A model generated the notes under the pieces. The model was not told the origin of the DNA. It saw only the letters and a program-made list of their open reading frames with translations, and did not search any database. From Bacillota bacterium (GTDB lineage: Bacteria > Bacillota_I > Bacilli_A > MOL361 > Turicibacteraceae): a DNA stretch of 6,607 nt. Location: NCBI GenBank assembly GCA_003486705.1, contig DNGE01000157.1, positions 1 through 6,607 of the forward strand, in the 5' to 3' direction. A program made the translations under genes and the position numbers. This document shows positions 4,833-6,607 of the stretch, piece after piece (position 1 is the stretch's first letter; the number at the start of each line of letters is the position of its first letter).

Positions 4833-6607
4833 ATGAGTCGCACAAAAAAATATCTTATCGGATTTATCTTTTTAATCGTTGGACTGATTTGTTTTATAAA
4901 GGCATCAACAACACCTACACCTGATGTGAAAATCATTTCACCCAACACAACAGTCAGTGATTTGCAACTAGAGATTAAGCAATCCATTGAACAGGAGTAT
5001 GCTAGTGGAAATTTTACGTTAACCGAACCGTTAATCATACATAACCCCTTTAAAAATTCTCCCCTGAGTTATCTGCTTAAATTTAAAACAGAACAACCCA
5101 CTAAAATCCAGGTGGTCGTTGAAGGGAAAACTGAGCATGCATCTTTAAGTTATGAAAACGATCAATTGGCACAAGAACACGAGATTCAGTTAATTGGCCT
5201 ATACCCTGATTATCGTAATACGGTAAATTTAGTGGCGACGTCTGAAGATGGAACCACATCGTCTGCCACACTTGAAATTTTAACTAATCCCATTGAGAAT
5301 ATGAATTTCAAACCCACTGTAACTAGTGAAACAAGCCACTCTTCAGAACTTGGACTTTATTTACTCAATGATGATTATAATAAATATCTCATTGATTCTT
5401 ATGGTGATATCCGTTGGGTTCAAGAGTCAACCTCTGGTAGTCTCGTCTTATTGCAAAATGGGAATTTACTCACTTACAATAAATCATATTTCCATTACTA
5501 CCAAGTCATGCTACAAGAAATAGATTTTTTAGGACAAATTTTTACAACCTACTATATTCCTGGGGCTGGTCATCACTCGTTATTTGAAACAGCAAGTGGC
5601 GATATCCTCATTAATTCGGGTGATAAAACGTCTGAAAAATACATTGAAGATATGACTTATACCATTGACCGTGAAACAGGGGCAATTGTATCTGAAACGA
5701 ACATCCGAGACTATCTTGATATCACACGCTTTGAACAAACCTTACCGCAATACATTAATGAATCTTATAATGATTGGTACCACTTAAATTACGCGATGAT
5801 TGATTCAAACGATAACACCTTGATTACCTCAGGGCGTTCGCAAAGTATGGTGTTAAAAATTGATGAACAAAGCGAAGAATTAAAATGGATTTTTGGGCCA
5901 CACGATGAGGTAACACCTGAGTATCAGCGTTATTTATTAACACCGATTGGAGATAAATTTAGTTGGGCCTTTGCACAACACAGTGCCAAAACATTACCTG
6001 ATATGGATAACAATCCGGATACAACCGACTTGATTCTGTTCGACAACCATGTCGATATCGGCGTATTTCCACGGGAAGAGTATACAGATTTAAATCAGTT
6101 TAGTCGTGGGGTTCATTACCGCATTAATGAAAAAGATATGACGGTTGAATTGTTATGGGAGTTTGGGCGTGAGTTAGGTTCGAGTGCACGATCAACTATT
6201 ATTAGTGAAATTGATTATATCGAAGCTTCAAATCAAATGCTTGTCTTATTTGGATTTGCCATTCATGGTAACTTAAGCGGTGGGAAGCTTTACGAGGTAA
6301 ATGCGGATGATTCAACTGACATTACGTTCTCAATGGACTTACTTGGAAGTGGTGAAAACCACATTTACACGGCTCAAAACGTATCGTTAGATGACCTCAA
6401 CCTCCGTTCTACTGTTGAAACGCCTGAGGTAACAGTTTTAGGATCTGAACATCTCAATGCGTTTAAAACAATGATTACAACTGAACAGGCATTACCTGAT
6501 GCGACGTTACATGCTGAATCTGTTCAATCAGTCACTTTAGCGGATGACATCTTAACCTTATCCGCTTATATTCCCGTGAAGTCTCTTGAAGATACAATCA
6601 TACTTGG
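4833..6607 (+). CDS. assT: Membrane-anchored aryl-sulfate sulfotransferase (PF05935 type), 3' end missing
   Basis: This enzyme transfers sulfate from a phenolic sulfate ester to another phenol without needing PAPS, acting outside the cytoplasmic membrane. The frame is open for 591 codons to the window edge. Residues 7-23 form one hydrophobic segment after a basic start (MSRTKK), a signal anchor or signal peptide; Cys20 there has no lipobox. Residues about 30-150 are the Ig-like N-terminal domain, recognisable by HNPFKNSPLSYLLKFKT (70-86). The propeller-type catalytic part follows, with GHHSLFE (246-252), DWYHLNY (314-320), SGRSQSMVLKID (333-344) and WAFAQHSAKTL (378-388). From memory, the E. 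coli enzyme uses His252, His356, Arg374 and His436. Here His247/248, His317, Arg335 and His383 are the counterparts, with the same 18-residue gap between His and Arg, so His383 is the expected sulfated residue. Apart from Cys20 no cysteine is visible, so the DsbA-type disulfide of proteobacterial AssT is absent. A short extra C-terminal region (about 528 on) continues past the window. Divergent from the AmmeMemoRadiSam genes. Confidence 0.92.
   Translation, partial: MSRTKKYLIGFIFLIVGLICFIKASTTPTPDVKIISPNTTVSDLQLEIKQSIEQEYASGNFTLTEPLIIHNPFKNSPLSYLLKFKTEQPTKIQVVVEGKTEHASLSYENDQLAQEHEIQLIGLYPDYRNTVNLVATSEDGTTSSATLEILTNPIENMNFKPTVTSETSHSSELGLYLLNDDYNKYLIDSYGDIRWVQESTSGSLVLLQNGNLLTYNKSYFHYYQVMLQEIDFLGQIFTTYYIPGAGHHSLFETASGDILINSGDKTSEKYIEDMTYTIDRETGAIVSETNIRDYLDITRFEQTLPQYINESYNDWYHLNYAMIDSNDNTLITSGRSQSMVLKIDEQSEELKWIFGPHDEVTPEYQRYLLTPIGDKFSWAFAQHSAKTLPDMDNNPDTTDLILFDNHVDIGVFPREEYTDLNQFSRGVHYRINEKDMTVELLWEFGRELGSSARSTIISEIDYIEASNQMLVLFGFAIHGNLSGGKLYEVNADDSTDITFSMDLLGSGENHIYTAQNVSLDDLNLRSTVETPEVTVLGSEHLNAFKTMITTEQALPDATLHAESVQSVTLADDILTLSAYIPVKSLEDTIIL

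Noticed and set aside
4860..4900. Sulfotransferase as a lipoprotein via Cys20
   Set aside because: The residues before Cys20 are Gly-Leu-Ile, which do not fit a lipobox with a small residue at -1, so a plain membrane anchor or signal peptide is more likely.
4799..5038. Minus-strand 79-codon frame over the intergenic/sulfotransferase junction
   Set aside because: It is antisense to the ribosome binding site and N-terminus of the sulfotransferase and has no family similarity that I can see.
5326..5523. Plus-strand 65-codon frame inside the sulfotransferase
   Set aside because: It is an alternative frame within a gene whose main frame keeps all catalytic motifs.

Overview
The window looks like chromosomal DNA from a low-GC Gram-positive bacterium (Bacillota). 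The genome is AT-rich and the genes have strong GAGGTG/AGGAGG-type ribosome binding sites. The window carries a BrnQ-type amino acid carrier and a membrane-anchored arylsulfate sulfotransferase of the kind found in gut Firmicutes. A Turicibacter or Erysipelotrichia-like host is possible, but that is only a guess from gene content and composition.

Layout: four genes read leftward on the minus strand, and one reads rightward from the right end. In transcription order the minus-strand genes are: (1) a fusion of a MEMO/LigB-type extradiol dioxygenase-like domain with an AMMECR1 domain (4597-3197); (2) the partner radical SAM enzyme, overlapping it by 8 nt (3204-2287); (3) a Trm11/UPF0020-type SAM-dependent methyltransferase (2220-1285), probably with its own promoter in the gap before it; (4) a BrnQ branched-chain amino acid:cation symporter whose 3' end runs off the left edge (1257-1). 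Across a 235-bp divergent intergenic region, a PF05935-type aryl-sulfate sulfotransferase (4833 onward) runs off the right edge. That intergenic region holds a 9-bp tandem repeat and a plausible promoter for the sulfotransferase.

The first two genes form a complete AmmeMemoRadiSam cassette: AMMECR1, MEMO and radical SAM. It is widely conserved, but its substrate and reaction are not established. This is the part closest to an undescribed system. The two polypeptides keep all the metal and cofactor residues one would want for catalysis: a His/His/Glu-type iron site in the MEMO domain, the LRGCIG motif in AMMECR1, and CxxxCxxC plus an extra four-Cys cluster in the radical SAM enzyme. The methyltransferase and BrnQ follow on the same strand and may be co-transcribed, with no demonstrated functional link. 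The sulfotransferase is divergent and acts outside the membrane. No RNA genes, CRISPR arrays, insertion sequences or phage genes are visible.
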